Of a stretch of 64,000 nucleotides of DNA, positions 22,422-34,832 are shown one piece after another. A program made the translations under genes and the position numbers. The first letter of the stretch is position 1; each line of letters opens with the position of its first letter. Source of the stretch: Psococerastis gibbosa (taxonomy: Eukaryota > Arthropoda > Insecta > Psocodea > Psocidae); contig OZ020486.1 in NCBI GenBank assembly GCA_963971405.1, positions 12,547,419-12,611,418 of the forward strand, written 5' to 3'. The notes beneath the pieces were generated by a model, which worked only from the letters and a program-made list of their open reading frames with translations, had not been told where the DNA came from and did not search any database.

Positions 22422-23125
22422 CTGCAAGCAAAATGAAACACATGATACCAAGACATATACTTTTAAATTATATTTTATAATCATTGTGAGCGTTTTCTAT
22501 GTGACTTTGCTGCACTTGGCGCTTGGCGGGCATCCAAGGTGACATGGAGCTTGTTTGAGTTTGTCTCTTTCACCAATGATGAGGAATGTTCAATAATCTA
22601 TGCAAATATGAAAAAAAATATGTGTAGTGTGGAATTTTCACACTGCTGCATTAGGTAGCTTAATTAATTATAAATTTCAATAATTTTCCGATGCAGGATT
22701 TTTCCATTTCTTCAATTATTGCTTATTCTTTTAATGTGAATTATAACAAAAATGTACTAATAAGTTTCCCCTAACATTTTCATTTCATTTAAGGCTTATG
22801 TTTTTTGCCAATTATTATTTTTTTTATTTTTTTTATTTGTGACTCCAGAACCTGATTGCGGGCAGTTTTATTTGAAGCAAGGGAAGTTCTCAGTCCACCC
22901 TTCCTTAAATATATAATATACATACAGCTTAATACAAATAGGGAGTTCAACTCTTCTATAATTACAATATACAATATGAACACACGTAGACATAAAGCCT
23001 TCAATTCATACACAATACATGTACGCATAGAATAGGGAGGTGTGTGTAAACACGTTTAGAATATATAGGGTACTTCGGACCCCCCAGATATACGATATAT
23101 TGCAGAGGAATTCAGGAAATAAAGA
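22422..23125. other. No gene seen; upstream intron of the Ig gene
   Basis: AT-rich. No upstream exon or signal-peptide exon could be identified here or elsewhere to the right. Confidence 0.4.
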
Positions 23126-23981
23126 TTATTGCTTTCCAATTTATACGTAGTATAAGGAAAGCTTTGTGACGGTCGAAATTTTCGATTCCGAGATTTCAAC
23201 AGATTTACACGTTTTAAGGTCCCAGGAACCCAAAAAAGTGGTTTTTACGAAATGTCTGTCTGTCGGTGCGTCGATTTCCGGGCAAACTACTCGGTCGATT
23301 TTGATGAAATTCGGCATGTAGGTTCACAAAAATCATACCTCGGAACCATTTTTTTTTTTTTGCTAACTTAATTTGGGAGGGTTTTATTCTCAAAAAACTC
23401 CAAAAAAACGTCTAAAAAAATTATTTCTCAAAAACGGCTCCAACGATTTCTTTTAAATTCACATATATTGTAGTCGTTATTAATGTTAACGAAATGCGGG
23501 GGCTCGCTTGCCCCTTGATAGGTTGCTTCTGGGGGTAAAAAAATAAAAATAACTAAATTTTAATGAAAAATGACTAAAAAAAATTATTTTTCTGCGAAAC
23601 CTTTCTATCGATGATTTCTACCTTCAGGTATGTTTTAGGTGTTAAATTGAGTAACGAAACAAGACAGGTTGCTTTCCCAGAAAAGTATTTGGTTTTGTAA
23701 AAAAAAAAAAATGTAATTTTTTTTTAAAATGATAGAAAATTCACGCTTAAATGCATTGCGTGCCCTGCCAGTATTGCTGTGTGGTAATGTGTTGGTCTGA
23801 CCTATCTAGAATTTACCTCACCCCAGTGACGTCAGGTGGACAATACCCCCCCCCCCCCCCCCCCACGAGATATCGGAAATTTAACCATAGGAAAATTATT
23901 TACCATGAAATTACTCATTTTCTCTATCTACTAATTTTGATAAATTGGAAAGCATGTTCGAGTAAACTCGGACCGGTTCTT
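23126..23981 (-). mobile_element. Poly-G element 'H', full copy 2 (inverted)
   Basis: Starts ATTGCTTTCCAATTTATACG and ends GAGTAAACTCGGACCGGTTC, the exact reverse arrangement of copy 1. It includes the conserved C run at about 23846-23863 (G run of the family) and TCGGTCGATTTTGATGAAAT. In this copy the second homopolymer is replaced by T runs. Confidence 0.85.
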
Positions 23982-24776
23982 GTCGATAAGTAATGGAAAA
24001 AGACCGATGTCTTATTTTTCCGCTTTTTAATAAGTTAAAACCGGTCTAGGCCTTCCCTTGGCTTTTGTCGTCAATAAGTAGCTGGCCATTATTACCTTAG
24101 CCACCACGGGCTCTAATCATCATCGTTTAATCACTGCACCATCGCATGTAACAGGATGACCTATACTAATGAACGGAACTAAAACAAAGTAAACCACCCC
24201 TTCGGGGAATCGGCAAGTGGCTGTGTATGACATACTGTAGGTGGCGGATTGTGGTTGCCCGGCAGCGGCAAGTCTAATTGCTGTTTCCCTGTATAATTAA
24301 CGGTTATTATACCCGATTAGCTGATTCAGAAGAGAGTAGGGCGCTGTGGACAGCCATCACTCATATACCTTTGACTGTATAATTTATTTAATTTACTAGC
24401 GTGATTCCTTGAATTTCGGAAGTTTTATCCAATTGCAAATGCTTCTGTTCTTTTGATTCGTTTCCATTTATTTGTTAATCTCTTGTGGAATAAGTATCTT
24501 AAGAGTAAGTTTGATAGATAGCTGATACTGTGTTGGATTTGGGGAGGGGGAGGCAGAGGGAGTATTGCACCTCCCAAATAATACTATAACTAAGCAAATA
24601 AAAAAGCGGCCGATAACTCACCCTATAATATAATAATATTTCGTGTATTTTTCTTAGTTCCTTTTTATACATAAGTGAATAGAAGCTGATGTGCCTCCTC
24701 ATGCCAGTGGCGTGCGTGCGAGGGGAGCACTCAATACCTATATACCTAACACTTAAAATTAATCTCTTGATGGAGT

Positions 24777-24823
24777 TTTAAGAACCTAGGCCTACTTATA
24801 GTGTCCCATTGGTCCCTTTTTCT
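24777..24823 (+). repeat. Repeat 'I' fragment
   Basis: TTTAAGAACCTAGGCCTACTTATAGTG plus CCCATTGGTCC matches the first ~45 bases of the family as seen at 56220. Confidence 0.55.
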
Positions 24824-24853
24824 GTGCACTGGATACGCTCCATGTCCTTGATA

Positions 24854-25425
24854 TGAAAAATGTGCACTAATAATTTCTGTTGCTTAATTTCTTTGTCGAT
24901 AGGATGACAAGAATTGATTTCACTTTCACTTTTCACTTTTTCACTTTTTTCCTTGACCGGTAACCCCGGACAAGGTGCATATTGAGAACAACAATTTGTT
25001 ATTAATCAGCATTATCACGCTCAAGCTTATACATTATATTATATATATTTATAATTAATTTAGTTAATATATTTAAAAAAATATTAACCTTCCAATTAAC
25101 ATAACCAATATTACATTTACTATGACACAGTAAAAATGTGCACTAATAATTTCTGTTGCTTAATTTTTTTGTCGATAAAATGACAAGAGTTGGTTTTTAA
25201 TTAATTTAGTTAATATTTTAAAAAAATATTCACCTACCAATTAACATAACCAATATTACATTTACAATGTCACAGTAAAAATGTGCACTAATAATTTCTG
25301 TTGCTTAATTTCTTTGTCGATAAAATGACAAGAATTGATTTTTAATTAATTTAGTTAATATTTTTAAAAAAAATATTCACTTTCCAATTAACATAACCAA
25401 TATTACATTTACAATGTCACAGTAA
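24854..25425 (+). repeat. ~146 bp tandem repeat, three and a half units
   Basis: The block AAAATGTGCACTAATAATTT recurs at about 24855, 25132 and 25277, and the same unit end recurs at 25423. The last two periods are 145 and 147 bp. Each unit also contains GTCGATAAAATGACAAGA and AACATAACCAATATTAC. The first unit is longer because a CACTTTTTCACTTTTT-containing segment interrupts it. This is satellite-like DNA. Confidence 0.92.
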
Positions 25426-25691
25426 ATAATCATAAAATGAAAAGTGAATACAAAACAGCACCATTACAACGAACATCACAGGAACACGGAAAAATACAAC
25501 GCAGGAAATCGGTTTCCAATAATATCAGGTTTCTTAGGAAAAAAATATTTTTTAGTATAAGCAGCTCCTTCCGTTGTACTATGAAGCGACGGTCTTGAAA
25601 TATTCCCGTGAAAATCGTTATTGAAAGTAAAGTTAGGAATTTTAGTATCAACGATAATTTAATTGAAACATAATTTTGTAAACTACATTCA

Positions 25692-25909
25692 AGACATGTA
25701 GCGTAGTGGTACGGACTCTGACTTTCACCCGAAAGGTTGTTGCTTCTAGTCCCACACTGGCTACATTTTGTGGCCATGCTTTGGAGGGCATGTACAGCAG
25801 GTGGTCCCGGGCCTTCCTAGTTGAGTGTAAGAGAGGGCTTTATAGCCCTAACTCCGCTAGGTTGGCTTAGTAATAGAAACAATAAAAAGCCCTTATTTAT
25901 TTATTTATT
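25692..25909 (+). mobile_element. tRNA-Glu-like SINE, full length
   Basis: A 218 bp element. The A box lies in TAGCGTAGTGGTACGG. The anticodon-arm block CTGACTTTCACCCG resembles tRNA-Glu (TTC), and the B-box region is GGTTGTTGCTTCTAGTCCCA. The body follows with CATGCTTTGGAGGGCATGTA, GGTCCCGGGCCTTCC and GCCCTAACTCCGCTAGG, and the tail (TTTA)n ends at 25909. The tRNA-Glu assignment is an inference from the anticodon arm only. Confidence 0.88.
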
Positions 25910-28699
25910 CATACAGAATAAAAATATATAAAAAATAAACATATAACCAAGAATAGGCGGCAACATAACAAAAACAGGCAACCGACTTGAGCCTGGGAAT
26001 TTAATAAAAATACAGCTCATTTCCAAAAATACATATGCATGAATAAATAATCTAGCAATTTCCCGATTGATTGGAAGCGTACCACACTATGAATCAAATG
26101 CAAATTGTTGAAGTGAGCGACTACATGGGCCTTTGTGACAAATGTTTCTATTCTGCCAAACACTTTGACGATTCATTTTGCAAATTGCAGCTATTTGTAA
26201 TATCCAATGTTTTGCATGCTAGTGTATACAGTACAACAATAGATTTGTTAACGTCTCCTGCACATTTGTCCAACCTGCAGCCATTTTCGATTGATGTCAA
26301 ACGATTTCACATATTTTATGATTTTCGATTGTACCTGAAATGGGTTTAGAGTTCTATAGGTGCGTTTTATCTTTTGATATTTAACAGTTTCATTGTGTGG
26401 AGTTACCTTTTAAATATCTAATTATATGCTATTGCTATTTAGGGGTTAGTCTATTTTAGATAATAGTAGCCTTGGGGAAATAATTGTTTGTAATGATGCT
26501 CGTGACTTTTTTGGGAAACAAGACAGTCATTAAAATTGAGTTATCACTTGCTATAGTCTAGGAAATCTCTATTAAGGGTGATTTCCGTCATCACATGGAA
26601 AGTATCGATAAAGAATATTACATGGCACCACCTAGCAAAGATGGTGGTGTCGTCAATTATTCCTTTCGGATGCACTTCAAGCGATGGTGGGACAGAGCCT
26701 AAATGGCAGGAAAGGACTCAGAATGTATTAAAATATAGAGGAGCATTTCTTCTACTTCTTCAACAAATTATTTTAGTATCGATGTTCGGATCAATATTTT
26801 TCCGTTTTTTTATCGAGAAATTTAGCTTCGCACTAAATACTTCTAGCATTGTGTCCGATCGTCTTTTAAGCCTATATTTGGAAACTAAAATCAAAGTTGA
26901 CCCCGCAATAGCTGAAACAGCAAACTTCCCCAAAACCTTTTAATGCCTCACTAATCATATCGTCAAAATGTCTCCTCAACAATTGGCCCTTTGAAGCTGA
27001 CTTAAGATCTGGCTTGAACGAAGAAACAAACGTTAGAAGTGCTGACAGGCGAAAGCCATAGCGGCTGTGGTTTATAATGGATGGGGGGGGGACGCAAGTT
27101 TGCGAAATAGATTAATGTGGAGGAGCAAGGAAATTGATGACCCCTTGCCCTAAACACCCCAGCCCAAAGCTCAGCACTTCCCAAAACAAATCCAAATGCT
27201 ACGAGGCCTTGTAATAACTATTTCTGTCTGGAGCGGATCCTGGAGCCCTGTCAGCGGGGGAGAGGACAAGCAGAAGTAGGTGCTGAGGTGGTACTGTATA
27301 TTAAAAACTACAAGAAATTCCATACAGAAATCAATAAAACACAAGTACAAATAATTTACCCATTTGATTTTAAGAATTGCATAGTTTTTTTTTAACTTCC
27401 AAGGACGGGCGTGTCCCTCTGCTCGTGGCAGTGCTTGAAATTATGAATTCAGACCGACCTTTTACTCAAGAAGAAGCACATTTTTCTCCTGGAGCAATGA
27501 CTCTTGCTCAAAATGTTAAGGAATAAATAAATAAAGTCCAAGATATTATGCTTCGTTTTATGAATTTGGATGAATATCTCGCATGAATTTTATGAACCTA
27601 AATGCCAAATTTCATCGAAATCCATCGAGTAGTTTACCCACAGTTTGCGTCACACATAAAGGTTATCAATAAAAATTTCAAGATTTTGTCATAAGATGTT
27701 TCACTTAAAAAAGAGAGAAATTTGCTTGGGCCCTAAGCAACCCAATCAAAATCTTCCCAAAAAGTACAAGAAGTTGTACTGTAATACATTTTTCTGTTTC
27801 ATTTAAGAAACTCAGTTCAGTCCGTTTAGCCTACGATTAAAACTTCAATCATGACGCGAAGAAACTTTTAAAGTAGAAAATAAACCTTTGTAAAACGTAG
27901 GAAATTTCATTTTTTCCCCAGTTTTGAAGACTTGAGGGAAGTATGGCGGCGTGGTGATAAGGAAATTGGAATTATAAAAAGCGCTGACGCTATACATTAT
28001 GAAATGAAAATACTTTTTGAAACAGACAGCGATAATGAAATGCGAATATAAAAGACTGTTTTACTCAGTATATACACTTTAGACTTGATTTATTCATGGA
28101 CGCTATTTGACCCTAATTGACAACCAACGAAGCCTTTTTTACTGACTAAATAATTAGGTATATAAAAACTGCTGAGTTCATTTTTAATTTAAAAGTCTCT
28201 GATGGTGGTAAATGCCGCAGTGTGAAATTTTTCTACGTTCACAGAGTAAGAATGAAAGAGACAACAAATATATCCATGCAACAACAGGCAGTGAGTTCAA
28301 TCTTAAGGCTCAGTTCGAATAAAGTCCGGTAAACAGAGCTACTTCAAGTTTCAACCGATTTCACCAACACCGTGCTATCTTTATAATATAAGGATTGCAC
28401 CGCCAGTATTCCTCACATTATACCTTTCAAACCGTGATGAGAACAGCCGGTAGTAGGTAAGTCAAATCTAACGGATACTTCTGTATTATTGCTTTCCTCC
28501 TTAGTTATAAAAAACATTGGGGTAAAGAAATCATTTTCGATTTCATGATGTCAAACCAATTAGTACCCGTTTTGAAAAAGTGATTTTTTTCTGTCTGTTG
28601 GCCTGCCGGTCTCTACCTCGATTTGTGGCCAAACTAAACTCAATAGAATTAGATTTTAATTCAACAAAATAATTGTCCAATGGCCATTTCTTTGGATTA
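25910..28699. other. No gene seen; AT-rich, with one short repeat scrap
   Basis: Open frames at 26071-26349 and 26578-26943 have no recognised domain. At 27591-27641 AATGCCAAATTTCATCGAAA and CATCGAGTAGTTT match the 3' part of element H. A diverged relative of the same part may lie at 28560-28640. Confidence 0.4.
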
Positions 28700-29045
28700 C
28701 TTAATTTTGGGAGTAACTGCTATGGCGATGGTCAACTATGGCGATCTGCAGCCTGATCGAGGCGATTATCATACCGGGGTTAAATATAAATATCCTAGGA
28801 TTATAACTGTAAACAAACAAATTTTGAATAGCACTTTCCATTATAAAATTATCTTGTTTACATTTTTATTACCAGGGGATTAAATAAATACCGGTATTAA
28901 AATCGCCTCGATCCGGCTGCAGGAGGCCATTAACTTACTCCTGGGGTAAAAATGTGAACAAAACCATTTTGAATAGCACTTTCCATTGGAAAATTATGTA
29001 CCTTGTTACATTTTTAATCCCAGTTTAAAAATAATCGCCATAGTA
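28700..29045. mobile_element. Composite foldback with internal direct repeats
   Basis: Inverted arms: CTGCAGCCTGATCGAGGCGA (28747-28766) pairs with TCGCCTCGATCCGGCTGCAG (28892-28911), extended by GGAGTAA/TTACTCC and ATACCGG/CCGGTAT. In addition TTTTGAATAGCACTTTCCAT occurs twice in direct orientation (28822 and 28967), each followed by an AAAATTAT ... TTACATTTTTA block. The structure looks like a palindrome partly duplicated in tandem. Confidence 0.7.
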
Positions 29046-29051
29046 GGCTCG

Positions 29052-29125
29052 TAGGCATGTTTTAGGTGCTAAATAAAGTAACAACAACACCAAACAGGTT
29101 GCTAGCCAAACATGGTTTTGGGTTT
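29052..29125 (-). repeat. Element 'H' fragment
   Basis: GGCATGTTTTAGGTGCTAAAT, then AAACAGGTTGCT and GGTTTTGGGTTTG, matches the A/T-rich middle of element H as it reads in the inverted copy (23630-23700). Confidence 0.6.
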
Positions 29126-29874
29126 GAAGGAAACACTGTTTTTTTCATACATTATGTATAATTTGTGCCCCAATATTGCAGTGTTACATATTGTATTGCA
29201 GTGTGTCTAAACGCAATATGGTGGTGTTATGTATAATCCTTAATTTCGAATTTTGGAACATTTCTCACATAGTCCCATTATTGTACAATATATTCAAAGC
29301 TATCATAATACTGCAGCTTGACAGCCATATTTACTAGGCAAAGATGGCGGCTAAGAACAATGAGCGATCCATCCGTTCCTTTTGGTACAACCCCTTTTTT
29401 GGCCCACCTGCTCAAAACCCCCTATATCAAGTTCCAATACCACTGAAAGAACCAATGAGAATTCGACAATTTTTTTAATAGCCCTCGTAATGTGCTCTTT
29501 TATATTGCACACCTGCTGTAAATCTATTCAAGTAGGAACCATTAATGATATATCAGTATTAAATTATTCAGCCATTATTTATATTGAAGCAGACTACTTT
29601 TCGAATTTAAGGGGGCCACACAAAAACTCAGGAAGTTTGTTTGACACGCTGACAGGAAGCAGTTTTAGGAGCAACAGGAGAACTCACGGGTAATTTTCCC
29701 CATAATTTCTCCCTCTTTTTTTAAAAAGTGTTTTAGATGTTTCTTTTATTTTAGAGTCATTTGTGAAACACTATCCGATGCACTGGTATTGCTTACATTG
29801 TACTATAGGCGCACCATCCTGAAAAATATTAAGAATTGTCTCTGCACTCTTATACCGTCTTCGATCTTCAGCAG
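29126..29874. other. No gene seen
   Basis: AT-rich; a 103-codon frame at 29382-29693 is without recognised features. Confidence 0.35.
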
Positions 29875-30523
29875 CCCTATTACGGCGATTTTGGATTAAC
29901 GGAACACCGGGGTTTATATAACACCGGGTGTATTTTTTAATACCCTACCTCATTATTGAGGTGTCACATGACGGTGTTGAAATATGCACGGGAAATTCAA
30001 ATGAATAAATTGAGGAGTTTGGTTACAAACGTGGCCAACTCCATTTTTTTACAAAATGGGATTTTGATCCGACCTTGCAGAAAATTTTAATGTCCACCTG
30101 CACGTTGTAAAATAAAGTGACAAATTCAGCCAGATTGCGCACATAAGCGCTGAGAAGTCCAGGGTTAGCTATAAACTTAATGCAATTTTCACCAGAAAAT
30201 CCACTATCCTGAAAAATTCTACAACTTGGAGTTGGCCATGTTTGTAAACAGCCTCCTCAATTATTGGAATACAAGAAAATGGTTGCATTGAGCATTGTTT
30301 TATAATTGAAGGAAGTACTAATAAACAATCAAATGTACAGGTAGAACTTTGAAATATAATAACAATTTTAATTAATCTAAGGGAGAAAAAATTGAAAACT
30401 CACCAAAAATATAGTCGCGAATTAATTTATCAATTTGTCTTTCCCGCCCATTTTGCACTCATTTGTTTAAAACAATTGAATAAACCCCGGTGTTACGTTA
30501 ATCCCAAATCGCCATAATGGGGC
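29875..30523. mobile_element. Foldback element 'S', full copy (~650 bp)
   Basis: Ends: CCCTATTACGGCGATTTTGG and CCAAATCGCCATAATGGGG, continuing inward as AACACCGGGGTTTAT and ATAAACCCCGGTGTTACG. A second inverted pair inside, TGGCCAACTCCA (30031-30042) and TTGGAGTTGGCCA (30227-30239), makes a nested hairpin. A shorter relative is at 60125-60436. Confidence 0.8.
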
Positions 30524-30854
30524 ACGTTAAGCTATCACTATAACATCAACTATAAACTATGCATAAAATAGTGATATAAAAGACTCACCGAATAAGGGTG
30601 CATACCAAGTTCTTACGATATAGTAGAAGTAGAGTAACGCCTGTGATCTGATTGGTTAAGCCGTGAAAAAGCAATTTATTTTGCAATAGCTGTACTTTGC
30701 CTAATTGCGGTAACCAGTTGATAGATGACGCCAAGGTCTATTCCGGCTCTTATTGATTAGCTAATTGACAGTGCATACAACTTAACGTAAGCTTGAGCAT
30801 ATTGTACGCATGCTAATTGTTTTTTTTTTTTCCTAAAGCCTGCTATCAGCATTT
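30524..30854. other. No gene seen
   Basis: AT-rich spacer between the foldback and the 5S-like SINE. Confidence 0.35.
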
Positions 30855-31185
30855 CTACTTTAAGGAACCCTGTCAGCCTGGTGGGGGAAGTGAGTCTGTT
30901 AATTAACTTGAGGCACCGTAAGGGCAGACTCCTTCAGCTCGGGGAGAAGAGGAGTTGACTGACAGGGTGAACCTCCTGATCACAGTGGATTCCGAACCAC
31001 TTGGGAAACGTAGTAAAGTCACACGATTAATTCGGAGGTGACCAGGACTCAACACCCGCGTAGATTGACTGGCCTAGTGTCGGCGCGTTACCATGTTCCC
31101 CTGCCAACGCTGTGCACACGACCAAGTTTGCCGCAGTTTGAAACACGCTCTCCTTTCGTGGATTCAACTTGGTAAGGCCGTTGGC
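30855..31185 (-). mobile_element. 5S-rRNA-like SINE, variant subfamily
   Basis: On the minus strand the element starts CCAACGGCCTTACCAAGTTG and continues AATCCA. This matches the 5' end of animal 5S rRNA (about 27 of 31 positions against GCCAACGGCCATACCACGCTGAATACA-type sequence, from memory). It shares ACTTGGTCGTGTGCACAG, GTCACCTCCGAA, CGTGTGACTT and GGTTCGGAATCCACTGTGAT with the copies at 44302 and 48154. It carries about 35 extra bases (GCGCGCCGACACTAGG-like segment) and has a different 3' third. Confidence 0.75.
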
Positions 31186-32301
31186 TATAAATTAGAACTT
31201 ACAAATCTGCAACGGAAAACATCATTGTGTAGAGTTTGGGGATTTTCGTCTCAATTCGAAACAAGGTTTAATTTTAAATTAAAATATTTGAGACGCCTAA
31301 ACATTCAATTAACGCGAGAATTCAATATTAAATATACTGTAGATCCAAAATTATCGTAGGTATGCTGGGAAATTTGGAATATACAGTACGGTATATCGAA
31401 GAAACTGAATATTAAGCTCAACCCCGCACTTCCTATTAATTAATCTTGGAAGGCTCTAATTAATTAACATTTGCAATCGAAAAACAGCGATAGAACATCC
31501 CTTATGACTATGAGTAATATTGGAAATGTTTCGATATCGCAGTCGAGGCCTACATTCTACTTTATCATTTTAGTTAACGTTTATTATTTAATATTTTAGA
31601 CATAGGTGCTGAAAGTTTTGAAATTTGTAATTGACAATTTGTTAGAGTCAGTCAGAGGGGTAAAAGTGTAAAAATCAAATAGCTCATGAAATATTAATTG
31701 TACAGTTGTCGAAAATATCAGGACAAACAGAAGACATTTTTCCAATATTTTTGTTATCGTATGATAGCCTATCATTGACTTACAATTGGTCCCTGGTAAC
31801 CTACAGACTTAGGTATATTGTATTTAGTTAGACGGGACCCATTAGGTGTTAACTACGTTGTCTTGAAACAAAATATTCCTAAGTAACCTTTCTACAAAAG
31901 CAGAAAATGGTCAGTTATTTGTTGCCTAAGTATATAGCAGAGCCCACAGAAAGCGAAAAACTTTGTCTCGCTAATACCAGCCATTAAAGTCTACAATGTC
32001 CAAGTCAGAGTTAAATTATCCGAACAATAAATATATAATTTCGGGTCAGGGAAAGGTGACATCTGTCGTGTTTCGTGACTTGAAAAGATGGCAATATTGT
32101 TAGAAACAGAAACTAAGTAAAAACCCTTTTGGGTGTGTCAATGAAAAAGTTGAAGAAATTGGGGCAGCTCATTTGATATTCCCTTTAGCGCTGGAAAAGT
32201 AGTCGCTACACTGCATACTCCACGGGATCAGGCGATAAAGCTCGGCAACCTTCTCTAACGCATCGTAAGTATTGATGAGGATGCAGCATGTTACACTACA
32301 G
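31186..32301. other. No gene seen
   Basis: AT-rich, no recognised exon or repeat. Confidence 0.35.
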
Positions 32302-32630
32302 CAGGGGTTCCCAACCTGTGGCCAATGGACCACCGATGGTCCACAGACATATATCAGGTGGTCCACGGGCCTAAGTAAGAAATAAGAAAATAAAACAGCT
32401 GAGTTATTGGAAATTTTAAATAAAATACAGTAAGACTTGGCAATGAACTACAAAATCCACCCGATACCAGTTCTAAACATTTAATAAAATATTAGCACGT
32501 AATTGTAGAGACAAGCTACTTGATCTTGGTCCTATAGAATTTAACTATTTTCCTATCACAGCCATGGGGTCCCCGGAAAATCATAAAATTATCTAGTGGT
32601 CCACGAACAAAAAAGTGTGGGAACCCCTAT
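32302..32630. mobile_element. hAT-type MITE (CAGGGGTTCCCA ends)
   Basis: The left end is CAGGGGTTCCCAACCTGTGG and the right end is GTGGGAACCCCTA. Just inside are the repeated, inverted phrases GGTCCACGGGCC and AGTGGTCCACGAAC. CAGGGGTTCCCA-type termini are characteristic of hAT non-autonomous elements (established knowledge). The interior is AT-rich without coding capacity; an 8 bp target duplication is not obvious. Confidence 0.8.
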
Positions 32631-34832
32631 GCATATTTATCTAAAAAATCTGAATGTAGCATATAGCTTTTTTTTCTTATTGTGAGGCAGTGCCGAATTA
32701 ACCCATGGGCACTTGGGGCACAGGCCCACAGCCCCTACAAAAATGCCTAAAATTCCGGCCCCCTCCAAACGAGATTTATTTTTTAATAAATTAAAAAATT
32801 AAAAGTTGAAAACTATTTTCTAAAATAGTTTTGAAATTGGCGGGAAATTGAACGTTTGCACCCACGGCCCCCACTGTTGTGAGATATTGTACGTTTAGTT
32901 TCGTAAGTATTTAAGCCTTTTTGCCCCCTGCTGAATGCCTAATGAAAAGCTCGAAAGGAAGAGTTTGCATGTAGTATACCTTTCTTTTTAAAATTTTTGA
33001 TATCTGACCACCGTTTTTAGTTAAATACAGCTCAGTTATGTTAAACCCTAAAACCACTAGATGGACACGGTTGCATAATCGTGTTATTGCAGGAAATTGG
33101 CATCATGATAAATATGTTGTGCCTCATTGGTACCAAAAATAATAATAATAATATCCTTCGGATTTGGTTGCAAATTGTAATTGGTCATACATAGGTTGTA
33201 AGATATAAATTTTATTTTAATCACCACGTATAAGAGAGACAGTTCTTCCACGATGACGGTCTTAGTCAGAGTTACATGTATTAAATTTTGAAACGAGCCA
33301 ATAGCCCTGCTGGCATATTGTACTAATGAAGATGTCAGTTTTGAATATCAGTTTCTGTCCTGTCCGAACTGTAATATCCCACGCTTGGTGCATTTCAATA
33401 AGCTAATTACGCTCCCTTCTCGTACATGCAACTTCTGAGTTACTTCCCATGTGTTAATCATTTCTCAAAGCTTGCAACATTGACCCATGAAATGTATATA
33501 CGATATGTTAACCTCGTTCCTGGCTGTACCAAAGCCAAATAAAAAGACAGTTTTTCAAGCTACCATTAGTAGAAAGATTCTTAACCGGGGATAGTAAGCC
33601 TATGTGTATTATAGTACTGTAATGTAAGTAATGTAGTATACCTAAAGAATATTTATAGGTCGAAGGTAAGCTTATAAGAAGACCATGTCACAGACAGCCA
33701 TTAAGTATCCACTATAGGGAATTCGACTAACGATAGAATGCCAGGGATTCTTGGACAGTAAGTTGAGCTTACTATTGGTAATGCGATCATCTTATATTGT
33801 ACTTTTGCTGCAAAACAAGAATCACAGCATTATATGCCCTGTCTCACCTTGCATCATTCAGACGTGTCTTGTAATTTAATAGGGCATCCTCATGGTACAT
33901 CTAAGTAATTAGTATAAGCGGCTGCCACGTCAAAGTTATCAACAAACCAAGGGAATAAATACTACAGTAGGCTCAGCCGTTCAAATATGAAAAGACTGTA
34001 AATATAAATACAAACTGATTTCTCGTGTTTCTCCAGTTGCTAAATAAGATTGAGAGAAAAAACAGAAAGGTTGCAGCTACAATACAACAGTATTTTCCAA
34101 AATCTCAAGAAAGCAGTAGCTTACAATTTTGTCGGCAGAGTAGTAACATGAACCAAGGTTTTGCGATAGTTTATTCAATTATGCAAACCTACTGAATTAG
34201 CACTGGTGTGGACTTGTAGTGAACAAAAAGCCGGAAATAAGCGAGGGAGTGGAACGAAAAACCCGAAGGGATGTTTAATTCAGAGAGAAAAGCGCCTCAT
34301 TGCGTATTTACGAAGAGGAGGTGAACCGAGTCATAAACCGCTGGGGTCCCCACTTGTTAAAAACTCGTAAAATCCTTAGGCCTTGCGGTCCATCCCAGCC
34401 CCAACCAATCCTAATATTAACAATTACAGAAATGGACTATCCGTGCGTACGTACGCAGGTGGCGTAAACGAACCACACGTGCTGCCTTGACTTTTTCATG
34501 GCGCACCTTATAAAAAATATAGTCGGCTATACCCCACTAAAGTCTTGTTTGATATGAAGTAGCGTAGGGGTGGCCAAAAATATTTTTTGAATTTCAAGCC
34601 CCGCCTGCAACGTCTTACTGGACCAATCTGAGCTTCGGACACGTCTTGTTCCAACCAACCAGAGTAGGGTTTGCAACCACGATAGGATTTGTTGTTGTTT
34701 GGATGTGTATATGGTCAAAGATGGCGTGGCAGACTGGCAGGTGGTACCAGAAATTCAAAAGAATTCCTCTGCGTGAGCGAATGTCCTATCTATCCTATAA
34801 GGAAGTTCTATTCTAACCATTGATGGATATTA
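32631..34832. other. No gene seen; possible old hAT scrap at 32690-32770
   Basis: GCCGAATTAACCCATGGGCA with CTTGGGGCACAGGCCCACAG near 32692-32732 has the flavour of an old DNA-transposon end (GGGGC-rich). The rest is AT-rich without supportable features. Confidence 0.35.

Noticed and set aside
24854..25425. CRISPR-like array
   Set aside because: Repeats are directly adjacent ~146 bp units without unique spacers, in a eukaryotic sequence.
25430..25777. 115-codon minus frame
   Set aside because: Its N-terminal part is the reverse translation of the tRNA-like SINE head at 25692, so it is a repeat artefact.
26578..26943. 121-codon open frame (plus)
   Set aside because: Same reasons; composition equals the surroundings and there is no family resemblance.
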